Assembly (NCBI GenBank): GCA_016235245.1
Contig: JACRLO010000009.1
Span: forward strand, 45,364 to 109,363
Reading direction: 5' to 3'
Origin: Nitrospirota bacterium
Lineage (GTDB): Bacteria; Nitrospirota; Thermodesulfovibrionia; Thermodesulfovibrionales; UBA6898
Length of the DNA stretch: 64,000 bases
Positions 48,328 through 57,018 of the stretch are shown piece after piece. The notes under the pieces are model-generated. The model saw only the letters and a list, made by a program, of their open reading frames with translations. It searched no databases and had not been told where the DNA came from. The translations under genes were made by a program, and so were the position numbers. Position 1 is the stretch's first letter; every line of letters begins with the position of its first letter.

Positions 48328-51123
48328 ATGGCAAAGAAACCAGCGAAAAACAAACTGACCGTCGAAACCCTCAAGCATGAGGATGCGACGCGTAAAAATA
48401 TTCCCACTGCAGAGCATCAGTCGGTCATGCACGATGTCGAAATGAACCCTATCCGCGTAGCCTATGAGCGGCGAAACCGCGATCTTGACCCGCAATTGGT
48501 CTGGAGAGGCAAGGATGAGCAGGACTGGTCTGATCTGATAGTTCATGCCCCACCGCTCTATATACAAGAGAAGGTGCAGCCGAAGGTGTTGATAGACGAT
48601 CTGATGCGCCGCAGCCAGACAGAGGCAAAAGCTGCCGCATCCCAGGTTGACCTCTTCTCTGACTTCAATGGACTGCCGAGCGAAAGCGCAAAGACCGAGT
48701 TCTATCAGCACGATGCTCACTGGGCCAATCGTATGATTCTTGGTGACAGCCTGCAAGTTATGGCGTCTATGGCTGAGAGGGAAGGCCTGCGCGGCAAGGT
48801 GCAGATGATCTATTTTGATCCGCCCTATGGCATCAAATTCAACTCCAACTTTCAGTGGTCAACCACCAGCCGGGATGTGAAGGACGGCAACGTTGATCAT
48901 ATAACCCGCGAACCGGAACAGGTGAAGGCGTTCCGGGATACCTGGCGGGATGGGATTCATTCGTATCTCACCTATTTGCGGGATCGGCTGACTGTAGCGC
49001 GGGATTTACTGACTAATTCAGGATCTATCTTTGTGCAGATTGGGGATGAAAACCTCCATAGAGTTAGGGCAGTGATCGAGGAAGTATTTGGTGATGAGAA
49101 CTTCTGCCGCGTCATTACTATTCGAAAAACCGCTGGAGATACAACAGGGATTCTTACATCTCAAGCCGACTATATACTTTGGGCGGCTAAGGATAAATCC
49201 CAAGTAAAATATCGTGCTCTTTTTCTCGAAAAGGAGGTTGGTTTCGGTGCTGGTGACCAGTACGACAAAAAACTTTCATTAATAAACCGTAGTGTTAGAC
49301 GACTGACAAGCGAAGAGAAACTGCGACCTGGACTAATTGACAAAGAATGGGCAATATATCGAACAGCAGACCTAAGACGCCAAGGCTTTAGTAACACGGC
49401 TACGATCAACATTGATTTTGAGGGCCGGCAATTTCACCCTGGTGTAACTCGCCAATGGAAGACACCAATCTCTGGCTTGCAACGCCTTAACAAAAGTGAT
49501 CGGTTGGAATTGGTTGGCAACACATTAGAGTACCGACGTTATTTCGATGACTGGCAGGTTACCGATCTAACGAATATTTGGCTTGACGCTGGCGGCAGTG
49601 GATTTGGCGACCAGAAAATTTATGTTGTTCAAACAATTGTGCGTGTTATACAACGCTGTATCCTCATGACAACTGATCCCGGTGACCTTGTACTCGATCC
49701 CACCTGTGGCTCTGGAACAACAGCTTATGTCGCTGAACAATGGGGTCGTCGCTGGATTACCATTGACACGTCTCGCGTCGCGCTTGCACTTGCTCGTGCC
49801 CGCATCATGGGGGCACGTTATTCATATTATCTCCTTGCCGACTCGCCTGAGGGACAATACAAAGAGGCTGAGGTCACTCGCTCTGTCCCATCAAACCAGC
49901 CTACGCGAGGTGATATCAGGCAGGGCTTCGTGTACGAGCGGGTACCTCACATTACTCTCAGGTCCATCGCTAACAATACAGAGATAGACGTTATCTGGGA
50001 GAAGTTTCAGGGAATCTTGGACCCGCTGCGCGAGCAGCTCAATAAGGCGCTTAACAAGAAATGGGAAGAATGGGAAATCCCTCGCGAAGCAGATGAGAAA
50101 TGGTCAGAAAAGGCGAAGACACTGTATGCCCACTGGTGGGAGCAGCGTATAGGTCGGCAGAAGGAAATCGACGCTTCCATTGCTGCGAAGGCTGAGTTCG
50201 AGTATCTTTACGATAAACCATACGATGACAAGAAAAAGGTCCGCGTTGCCGGGCCGTTTACTGTGGAAAGTCTGTCACCTCACCGCGTACTGACTGTCGG
50301 CGCTGACGACGAGCTGATTGATACAGTGAGCGAATCAAAGGATAGCTACGGTGGAGAACGAGACTTCGTCCAGATGATTCTTGAAAACCTCAAGACCGCT
50401 GGCGTGCAGCAGGCACACAAGGAAGACAAGATCACCTTTACATCACTCGCCCCGTGGCCGGGTGACATGGTCTGCGCCGAAGGACGATATGAGGAGTCAG
50501 GCAGCGAAAAACGCGCTGCAATCTTCATCGGCCCAGAGTTTGGGACCGTCTCACGCCCCGATCTGGTGGCTGCTGCCCGTGAGGCAGGAGATGCCGGCTT
50601 TGATGTTCTCATCGCCTGTGCGTTTAACTACGATGCCCACTCCTCAGAGTTCGACAAACTCGGACGCATCCCAGTTCTCAAGGCGAGGATGAACGCCGAT
50701 CTGCACATGGCCGATGATCTCAAGAACACTGGCAAGGGTAACCTGTTCGTAATCTTTGGTGAACCTGATATTGATATTCTTGATGCCGAAGACGAACAGA
50801 TTAAGGTGAAGGTAAACGGCGTTGATGTCTTTCATCCAAATACAGGCGAAGTCCGCAGCGATGGTGCAGAAGGAATCGCCTGTTGGTTCATCGACACGGA
50901 TTATAACGAAGAAAGCTTCTTCGTCCGCCATGCCTATTTCTTGGGGGCAAATGATCCTTACAAAGCCCTTAAGACTACCCTTAAGGCTGAAATCAACGAA
51001 GACGCATGGGCAACCCTGAACAGCGACACCTCCCGCCCGTTTGACAAACCCAAAACCGGCCGCATTGCAGTGAAGGTTATAAACCATTTGGGGGATGAGG
51101 TTATGAAGGTGTTTAGGGTTTAA
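48328..51123 (+). CDS. Site-specific DNA methyltransferase (type III Mod-like, beta class)
   Basis: 931 aa, AAGGA before the ATG. The catalytic DPPYG (~167) precedes the S-adenosylmethionine motif DPTCGSGTT (~455), the order of beta-class N6-adenine or N4-cytosine methyltransferases such as Mod subunits. The ~280 residues between contain the likely target-recognition region. The C-terminal ~400 residues are an added domain that includes AIFIGPEFGTVSRPDLVAAA; it is unusual in length compared with ~650-aa classical Mod proteins. It should protect self DNA from the restriction subunit encoded two genes upstream. The Qat operon begins 30 bp after its stop. Confidence 0.85.
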   Translation: MAKKPAKNKLTVETLKHEDATRKNIPTAEHQSVMHDVEMNPIRVAYERRNRDLDPQLVWRGKDEQDWSDLIVHAPPLYIQEKVQPKVLIDDLMRRSQTEAKAAASQVDLFSDFNGLPSESAKTEFYQHDAHWANRMILGDSLQVMASMAEREGLRGKVQMIYFDPPYGIKFNSNFQWSTTSRDVKDGNVDHITREPEQVKAFRDTWRDGIHSYLTYLRDRLTVARDLLTNSGSIFVQIGDENLHRVRAVIEEVFGDENFCRVITIRKTAGDTTGILTSQADYILWAAKDKSQVKYRALFLEKEVGFGAGDQYDKKLSLINRSVRRLTSEEKLRPGLIDKEWAIYRTADLRRQGFSNTATINIDFEGRQFHPGVTRQWKTPISGLQRLNKSDRLELVGNTLEYRRYFDDWQVTDLTNIWLDAGGSGFGDQKIYVVQTIVRVIQRCILMTTDPGDLVLDPTCGSGTTAYVAEQWGRRWITIDTSRVALALARARIMGARYSYYLLADSPEGQYKEAEVTRSVPSNQPTRGDIRQGFVYERVPHITLRSIANNTEIDVIWEKFQGILDPLREQLNKALNKKWEEWEIPREADEKWSEKAKTLYAHWWEQRIGRQKEIDASIAAKAEFEYLYDKPYDDKKKVRVAGPFTVESLSPHRVLTVGADDELIDTVSESKDSYGGERDFVQMILENLKTAGVQQAHKEDKITFTSLAPWPGDMVCAEGRYEESGSEKRAAIFIGPEFGTVSRPDLVAAAREAGDAGFDVLIACAFNYDAHSSEFDKLGRIPVLKARMNADLHMADDLKNTGKGNLFVIFGEPDIDILDAEDEQIKVKVNGVDVFHPNTGEVRSDGAEGIACWFIDTDYNEESFFVRHAYFLGANDPYKALKTTLKAEINEDAWATLNSDTSRPFDKPKTGRIAVKVINHLGDEVMKVFRV

Positions 51124-51153
51124 ATATCCATCCGGAACTTTTGGGGGGAATAA

Positions 51154-53115
51154 ATGATTCTGGCAGACAACGAAACTAAAGTCGATCTACTGAATAACGA
51201 AGCTATCGCTGCGACAATCATTGGATTGTTGAGGGAGCGCCCAGATTGTCCAGTTACCATTGGTGTCCATGGTGACTGGGGGGCAGGCAAGTCAAGCATC
51301 TTAGAGATGATTGAGTCTGGGTTTGATAAGCATGAAAAAGTCCTCTGTCTCAAATTCAATGGATGGAGGTTTCAGGGTTTCGAGGATGCGAAGATTGCGC
51401 TGATCGAGGGTATTGTGACAGGCCTTATTAAGAAGCGCCCATTAATGACGAAAGCCGCAACAGCAGTCAAAGAAGTTTTTAAACGCATCGATTGGCTGAA
51501 AGTTGCGAAGAAAGCCGGAGGTTTAGCAATGACCGCATTCACAGGCATGCCGACACCGGACCAAATAGGCTCCATCGTTAGCACCTTGGAAGGTCTGCTC
51601 GCAAACCCTGGCGGACTCGTGACTAAAGAAAACATGTCCTCCGCAATCGACGGCGTGAAGTCGATATTAAAGCCGGACGAAAGCAAAAATGTTCCAGAGG
51701 AGGTTGAGGAGTTTCGTAAGGCATTCGATAATCTACTAAAGGATGCCGGCGTCGAGCAACTTGTAGTGTTGATTGATGACCTCGATCGTTGTTTGCCGGA
51801 CACTGCCATTGAAACACTTGAAGCCATACGGCTGTTTGTCTTTACCTCACGCACAGCGTTCGTCGTAGCTGCTGACGAGGCAATGATCGAGTATGCAGTG
51901 CGCAAGCACTTCCCAGACTTACCGGAAACCACGGGGCCACGCGACTACGCCAGGAACTATCTGGAGAAGCTGATTCAGATACCATTTCGGATTCCGGCAC
52001 TGGGAGAAACCGAAACACGAATCTATGTGACCTTACTGCTTGCGGGTGCAGAGATCGAGGAAGACGATGAGGGTTATGTAGAACTCATTGCAGCCGCCAG
52101 GGAACGCTTGAAACGCCCATGGGAAAGCGCGCCATTGGATGCCGCTGCAATTAATGCAGCGCTCGGCGTGAATGCCGAAAAAGCTAATAACGCCTTGATG
52201 CTCAGTGATCAGATCGGTCCGATTCTGGCAAGTGGATCGAGAGGCAATCCAAGACAAATTAAACGGTTCCTTAATACACTGCTTCTGCGAAAGAAGACAG
52301 CAGATGCGCGTGGTTTCGGCGATGAGATCAAGTTGCCGATACTGGCGAAGTTAATGCTTGCCGAGAGATTTTTGCCCAGTCTGTTTGATCAGATCGCAAC
52401 CATTGCGGTGACTCATCCGCAGGGGCAATGCATGGACTTGGCGGAGTTAGAGAAGGTCAACGTGGAGGACGGTACCATTGCTCAAAGCGCAACTATACCG
52501 ACGAAAGCTACTGATAGGAAAGAACCCAAGGCAGCAGAAGTTGCCGCTGTAACAGAGAGCGCCGTTCTTACCGAATGGAAGGCATCGCCAGCAATTATGG
52601 CTTGGGGGCGTGTACAGCCATCGGTTGCAGGTACAGATCTTCGCCCCTACTTGTTCGCGACAAAAGATAAAAAGGACTATTTCGGACCAGCATCAGCGCT
52701 TGGACATCTTGCGATTGTTGCCGAGAAGCTCTTTGGGCCAAAACTTTCCGTTCAAGCGTTGGAGTCGGAGCTGAAGCAACTGGCTCAGCCCGAAGCGGAG
52801 AAAGTATTTGAAGCGGTGCGAACCAAGATCATGAGTGGCGACTCTTTTGATACCAAACCAACTGGGATCGAAGGAATGGTTGTGCTGCTCAAGGCACATC
52901 CAAGCTTGCAGAGCAGATTACTCGATTTTCTTCATGCGATACCCAGCAGTAAGTGCGGTCCTTGGATCGTAGGTGGGTGGCAAGGTGTGATCAAGGAATC
53001 CGACGCACTTTCCCGTTTCGATCACCTACTCGACGGCTGGTCAAAGGTCACGAACAACTCGATGCTGAAGCATGCAGCACAAGCTGCTATCAAGACGCCG
53101 AAAGGAACTCGATAG
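51154..53115 (+). CDS. qatA: QatA: KAP-family P-loop ATPase
   Basis: 653 aa with GGGGGG before the ATG. Walker A is GDWGAGKSS (~40-48), a KAP-type FNGWRFQGF segment follows (~67), and Walker B is VVLIDDLDRCLP (~203-214). GNPRQIKRFLN (~365) is the usual KAP sensor-like motif. A C-terminal ~230-residue extension follows. With the next three genes it reproduces the four-gene Qat anti-phage system (KAP ATPase, QatB, QueC-like QatC, TatD DNase). Its TAG stop overlaps the GTG start of qatB. Family identity comes from motifs and gene order. Confidence 0.9.
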   Translation: MILADNETKVDLLNNEAIAATIIGLLRERPDCPVTIGVHGDWGAGKSSILEMIESGFDKHEKVLCLKFNGWRFQGFEDAKIALIEGIVTGLIKKRPLMTKAATAVKEVFKRIDWLKVAKKAGGLAMTAFTGMPTPDQIGSIVSTLEGLLANPGGLVTKENMSSAIDGVKSILKPDESKNVPEEVEEFRKAFDNLLKDAGVEQLVVLIDDLDRCLPDTAIETLEAIRLFVFTSRTAFVVAADEAMIEYAVRKHFPDLPETTGPRDYARNYLEKLIQIPFRIPALGETETRIYVTLLLAGAEIEEDDEGYVELIAAARERLKRPWESAPLDAAAINAALGVNAEKANNALMLSDQIGPILASGSRGNPRQIKRFLNTLLLRKKTADARGFGDEIKLPILAKLMLAERFLPSLFDQIATIAVTHPQGQCMDLAELEKVNVEDGTIAQSATIPTKATDRKEPKAAEVAAVTESAVLTEWKASPAIMAWGRVQPSVAGTDLRPYLFATKDKKDYFGPASALGHLAIVAEKLFGPKLSVQALESELKQLAQPEAEKVFEAVRTKIMSGDSFDTKPTGIEGMVVLLKAHPSLQSRLLDFLHAIPSSKCGPWIVGGWQGVIKESDALSRFDHLLDGWSKVTNNSMLKHAAQAAIKTPKGTR

Positions 53116-53990
53116 TGGGAACATCTTCCCCATACGGAGGACCAGGCGGCGGCACGCCACTGGTTCCATCTTGGCTCGGCGCTGACGGCATAGGTGATAC
53201 ACCTGCCGCTCCTGATGGAGTGCCCGGCGCTGACCCGACGACTCCAGCACCCTTACCCCCTGCACCGGAGAATCGCCCCGATATACCTGTGCCGACGTAC
53301 CCCAATCGGTTCGCCGGTGCACGTAGCAACTTCACTCGCTTTGCTCATTCTGGTGGCAGTGATCGAGCAAGTTTAGGTCGTGCGGTTTCCGGCTACGTGT
53401 CTACAGCCTCGGGTGGTGCTCGACAGGCCGCGATGCGCATGGGCGCTTCACGAGGCACCGGAGCTCGGCTGCTGAGTTTTCTTACGGATGTTCAAGCTCG
53501 CGGCGCCAGGGAAGCTCTCCGCGCATTGAATCTGGAGGGGTTGGCGGGGCGTCCAATCGATGAAGTCTTCGTCGGGTTGGCTGACTACATATGCCCGAGT
53601 GCCGGGACTGTTGACGAAGGCATAGCCCGGGAGGCATTTGTCGAAACGATAATTGAGTTAACAACTCTGGAAGTAACTGACCTGGGCGCACTCACTCCCG
53701 ATCAGATGCAGACGGTATTCGAGCTGTATGCGACCCATGCCATTGAGGCTCGCTTGTGCAACGACATTGGGGCCAAGCTTGTCACCGTGCCTACTGATGC
53801 ACAAGCTGCGCTACGCGTCCAGGAACAGTTGCGTGATTTCATTCGCAATGGGGTGAGTGATGCACTGACCGAGGCCCGTGCGGCGAATCCGACATTGACG
53901 CAAGATCGCGTCCAATCGTTCGTTGATTCTGTTTATGAGCGAGCTTTCGGCATTCTCCAGGCGCTTGGGGATGCGGAGGCCGACCAATGA
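53115..53990 (+). CDS. qatB: QatB
   Basis: 291 aa from the GTG at 53115, overlapping the qatA stop (TAGTG); a longer frame from 52953 runs inside qatA and lacks support. The N-terminus GTSSPYGGPGGGTPLVPSWL is the Gly/Pro-rich motif that I associate with QatB proteins. The next ~40 residues are Pro-rich and disordered-looking, and the rest is helical with an Ala-rich core. No enzymatic motif. In known Qat systems QatB is required and pairs with QatC; here its ATGA overlap with qatC suggests coupled translation. Confidence 0.8.
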   Translation: MGTSSPYGGPGGGTPLVPSWLGADGIGDTPAAPDGVPGADPTTPAPLPPAPENRPDIPVPTYPNRFAGARSNFTRFAHSGGSDRASLGRAVSGYVSTASGGARQAAMRMGASRGTGARLLSFLTDVQARGAREALRALNLEGLAGRPIDEVFVGLADYICPSAGTVDEGIAREAFVETIIELTTLEVTDLGALTPDQMQTVFELYATHAIEARLCNDIGAKLVTVPTDAQAALRVQEQLRDFIRNGVSDALTEARAANPTLTQDRVQSFVDSVYERAFGILQALGDAEADQ

Positions 53991-55351
53991 AGCGACACCT
54001 CCTCGTAGGGCGCTTCGGCCCAGACGATCAGGCCGACATCCCGTATGCTGCCGACGAACAGGTTACGCAACTACAACTTGTCGCAGGCGAGACCTCCCTT
54101 GATCACGGGATAGGCGGAGCTCTGGTCATTCTTAAAGGTTTGGGAGTGTTCCCTTCCGAAATCGGACTTGATCTGCTCATTGTCGCCGCCCATGTTCATG
54201 CCGCCGATACGAGAATCTCACGAACCGAACAATCTCAAGACTCATGGACACGCGAAATCAGGGTGGTCGTGCCGGTTAGCGATCCTGGTCTCTGGCAGGT
54301 TGCTACCCCGACGCTGACCCGGATATTGGAATTCTTGACAGGAGATCGATGGACAGTGGGATTTCGCCGCCGCCCCGATAGGTTTGTCAGTATCACCGCG
54401 GTACCAGCTACGCTGCTATCTTCAACGTTCGACTCTATAAGCTTGTTTTCCGGTGGTTTGGACAGCTTGATTAGCGCGGTCGATATCTTAGAGAGTGGTC
54501 ACTCACCTCTCCTTATTAGTCACGCAGGTGATGGAGCAACCAGCGATGCGCAGAACACACTGTTTGGTAAGTTGAAACAACATTACAGTGCGTTATCGTT
54601 TGACCGTCTTCGTGTGTGGATGGCTTTTCAGAATGGGTTGGTGCGGAACGTGAGTTCTGAGAACACAACTCGCGGTCGTTCATTTCTATTCTTCGCCCTC
54701 GGTGTCTTTGCGTGCACTGGCCTCGGCTCGAAATTCGTATTGCGTGTACCGGAGAACGGACTGATCGCACTTAATGTCCCATTGGATCCTTTGCGTCTTG
54801 GCTCAAATAGCACGAGGACAACTCATCCATTTTACATGGCGAGATGGAACAATTTGCTGGTCGAGTTAGGCATCGATGGCCGCGTCGAGAACCCTTACTG
54901 GGATAAGACCAAAGGGGAGATGGTAGCTGCATGCGCGAACGGTCCTTTGTTGGAGACACTCGTTGCTGACTCCCTGTCGTGTTCATCGCCATCCAAAGGC
55001 CGATGGAAGGGGCACGGCATTGAGCATTGTGGCTATTGTCTGCCCTGTTTGATTCGTCGTGCTGCACTCGATGCGGCCTGGGGTCATGGCCGTGATTCTA
55101 CTGTCTATACTATACCCGATCTTCGAGCTCATCCTCTGGATACGCGTGAGTCGATTGGCAAACAGGTGCGCTCATTTCAAGTTGCAATTGAGCGGCTGCG
55201 TGGAAATCCAGATTTAGCAAGGCTGCTCATTCACAAGCCGGGACCGCTCACTGATGAGATCTCACGGCTCGATCAATTGTCCAATGTTTATCTGCGCGGC
55301 CTCAACGAAGTCGCTCAACTAATCGATGGCGTGGAAACGAGACCGAGCTGA
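53987..55351 (+). CDS. qatC: QatC: QueC-like PP-loop protein
   Basis: 454 aa; starts within the qatB stop (ATGA). The PP-loop pyrophosphatase motif SGGLDS lies at ~153 (LFSGGLDSLISAVDIL). A Cys/His cluster at ~330-355 (LSCSSPSKG, EHCGYCLPCLIRRAALD) matches the zinc site of QueC, the 7-cyano-7-deazaguanine synthase. The ~140-residue N-terminal extension is not in QueC. In Qat the enzyme is not for queuosine synthesis; it is thought to modify a protein partner, by analogy with other QueC-like defence enzymes. No other queuosine genes are nearby. Confidence 0.88.
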   Translation: MKRHLLVGRFGPDDQADIPYAADEQVTQLQLVAGETSLDHGIGGALVILKGLGVFPSEIGLDLLIVAAHVHAADTRISRTEQSQDSWTREIRVVVPVSDPGLWQVATPTLTRILEFLTGDRWTVGFRRRPDRFVSITAVPATLLSSTFDSISLFSGGLDSLISAVDILESGHSPLLISHAGDGATSDAQNTLFGKLKQHYSALSFDRLRVWMAFQNGLVRNVSSENTTRGRSFLFFALGVFACTGLGSKFVLRVPENGLIALNVPLDPLRLGSNSTRTTHPFYMARWNNLLVELGIDGRVENPYWDKTKGEMVAACANGPLLETLVADSLSCSSPSKGRWKGHGIEHCGYCLPCLIRRAALDAAWGHGRDSTVYTIPDLRAHPLDTRESIGKQVRSFQVAIERLRGNPDLARLLIHKPGPLTDEISRLDQLSNVYLRGLNEVAQLIDGVETRPS

Positions 55352-55364
55352 TGTCGGATAATTT

Positions 55365-56114
55365 ATGATCGCAACAAATGGCCTTGTGGACTTTCACTGC
55401 CATCTTGATTTGTACCCCAATTATCCATCGGTCGTTATGGAGTCAGACAACGCTGGCGTGTATACGCTTGCTGTGACGACAACTCCAAGAGCATGGGCAC
55501 GCAACAATAAATTGGCTCAGGCAACACGCCATGTGCGAGCTGCGCTTGGACTTCATCCTCAGCTTGTCGACAAGCTCGCAGACGAGATTACTCTTTGGGA
55601 ATCACACCTTGGTGAAACACGCTATGTCGGAGAGGTGGGATTAGATGCCGGACCACGCTTCTATAAGTCGTTAGATTTGCAAAAACAAGTCTTTGAGCGG
55701 ATGTTACGCCTATGTGCAGCTGCTGGCGACAAAGTCATCTCAGTACATAGTGTTCGGGCTGTTAAGATGGTTTTGGATCATATAGAATCATTTCTACCTT
55801 CCAGTCGAGGAAAGGTAGTTCTCCACTGGTTTACAGGTACTAAAGCAGAAGCACAGCGTGCTATAGATATGGGTTGCTATTTTTCGGTTAACGCTGCGAT
55901 GCTTGATAATGCTCGTTATGCAGCGGTAGTTGCTGTTGTTCCCTTCGAGAGGCTACTGACAGAGACAGATGGACCGTTCACAACAACTGCAGGTCGTAAC
56001 TCAAAGCCTGCTGACGTAGCTGCAGTTGTTGAGACGTTGGGGCAAATGCTGGGTCTACCAGCGATAACAATTGTGGAGCGAATTCGAGAAAATCTTCATA
56101 AATTGCTCGCATAG
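55365..56114 (+). CDS. qatD: QatD: TatD-family metal-dependent nuclease
   Basis: 249 aa, start 13 bp after qatC. The metal-binding set of TatD DNases is present: HCHLD (~10-14), GEVGLDAG with Glu (~90), HSV (~126), VLHWFTG (~152) and TETDGPF (~203). It is a TIM-barrel hydrolase of normal family length. It is the fourth gene of the Qat system and the last before a truncated helicase copy. Role: probable DNase effector of the system. Confidence 0.9.
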   Translation: MIATNGLVDFHCHLDLYPNYPSVVMESDNAGVYTLAVTTTPRAWARNNKLAQATRHVRAALGLHPQLVDKLADEITLWESHLGETRYVGEVGLDAGPRFYKSLDLQKQVFERMLRLCAAAGDKVISVHSVRAVKMVLDHIESFLPSSRGKVVLHWFTGTKAEAQRAIDMGCYFSVNAAMLDNARYAAVVAVVPFERLLTETDGPFTTTAGRNSKPADVAAVVETLGQMLGLPAITIVERIRENLHKLLA

Positions 56115-56131
56115 GGTTGGAAGAGAGTGAA

Positions 56132-56293
56132 ATGATGGAATTCCGCATAGCCGACACATTCACCGATAGCTTGGCAAAACTGACAGGAGAAGAACAGAAG
56201 GCCGTGAAGAACACGGCCTTTGACCTGCAACTGAATCCTGCCAATCCCGGCATGCAGTTTCATGAGCTCGACAAGGTGAAAGACAGGCAGTAG
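56132..56293 (+). pseudogene. Truncated 5' copy of the RelE/ParE-UvrD helicase gene
   Basis: 53 codons, starting 17 bp after qatD. The first 47 codons match the start of the helicase gene at 57019 at 134 of 141 bases. After ELDK the frame ends quickly at TAG. GGAAGAGAG precedes this copy, whereas the full-length gene lacks a comparable site. It therefore looks like the original 5' end of the helicase gene, left behind when the toxin-antitoxin pair was inserted. Confidence 0.75.
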
Positions 56294-56406
56294 AAATAGG
56301 CGTGTGGTGTGAAAAGTGACGATGCGATTCAGCGTTGTCGATACCGATATCTATATGGTAGATTGAAATAGTGATAATAACTTAAGAGTGAGCAAAGGAG
56401 GTCTGC

Positions 56407-56637
56407 ATGCTTAAGCAAACGATTCAATACACATCACCTCTGGATGCGTTGGTTGCGGTGGCCAAGCGGCTGAATTCCTTCGAAAATAAGCAGCAGATGG
56501 GATCAGAGGAGTTTTTTGACCAATACAGCCGTGGAAAACTGTCGGATGAGGCAGTGTTTGTTGAGTGGGCTAATGATTACCGACACTATCTGCATCTTCA
56601 TCAGGAATTAGAAAAAAAGCTGCAAAATGCTGCATAA
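56407..56637 (+). CDS. TumA-like antitoxin
   Basis: 76 aa, AAAGGAGG before the ATG. It reads SPLDALVAVAKRLNSFE, then EEFFDQYSRG and EAVFVEWANDYRHYL, the small helical partner commonly found before DUF6516 (TumE) toxins. No helix-turn-helix is visible, so neutralisation is likely by direct binding. Its end overlaps the toxin start by 11 bp, typical of toxin-antitoxin pairs. Confidence 0.7.
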   Translation: MLKQTIQYTSPLDALVAVAKRLNSFENKQQMGSEEFFDQYSRGKLSDEAVFVEWANDYRHYLHLHQELEKKLQNAA

Positions 56638-57010
56638 GGTTCTGTCTGCTTATCTGGATCGTGTTGAACGCGCAATTCTCCAGTGCCGCAATGCGTATGT
56701 TGAGATTTACACAGAGGAAATACTGACACCGGAACGGGCCAGTCTTCGGATTCGTCTCCGGTTTGAACAGGGTCATCTTCTGGAAATCAACGAAGCCGTA
56801 GTTATTGTGGATAACAAGCTTGTTCCCCTTGATTATCGTTATCATTGCCAGGATGAACAAAATCGTTTGATTTTTCGCTATGACAGTACGCCTCACTTTC
56901 CTGACTTGCCGGGTTTTCCTCATCACAAACATCTGCCTGACGACGTAATTGCCTCTGAGCGTCCCGATATTGAGCGGGTTGTGCAAGAATCCATGAAAGC
57001 AGCTGAATAG
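56627..57010 (+). CDS. TumE-family (DUF6516) toxin
   Basis: 127 aa. A beta-rich domain with LRIRLRFEQGHLLEINEAVV, YRYHCQDEQN and the C-terminal HHKHLPDD motif matches the TumE/DUF6516 family; the His cluster is the likely active site. It starts inside the antitoxin gene and stops 8 bp before the helicase gene, whose first codons resemble a second, RelE/ParE-like toxin. Probably an RNase-type toxin, by analogy. The pair lies between duplicated pieces of the helicase gene. Confidence 0.75.
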   Translation: MLHKVLSAYLDRVERAILQCRNAYVEIYTEEILTPERASLRIRLRFEQGHLLEINEAVVIVDNKLVPLDYRYHCQDEQNRLIFRYDSTPHFPDLPGFPHHKHLPDDVIASERPDIERVVQESMKAAE

Positions 57011-57018
57011 ATAGTCCT

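Noticed and set aside
52953..53114. Longer start for qatB
   Set aside because: The extra 54 codons lie wholly inside qatA in another frame and are Arg-rich; the GTG at 53115 gives the conserved GTSSPYGGP start.
53987..55351. QueC for queuosine biosynthesis
   Set aside because: Has a long N-terminal extension, no queD/queE/queF neighbours, and sits between QatB and a TatD-type gene, so QatC fits better.
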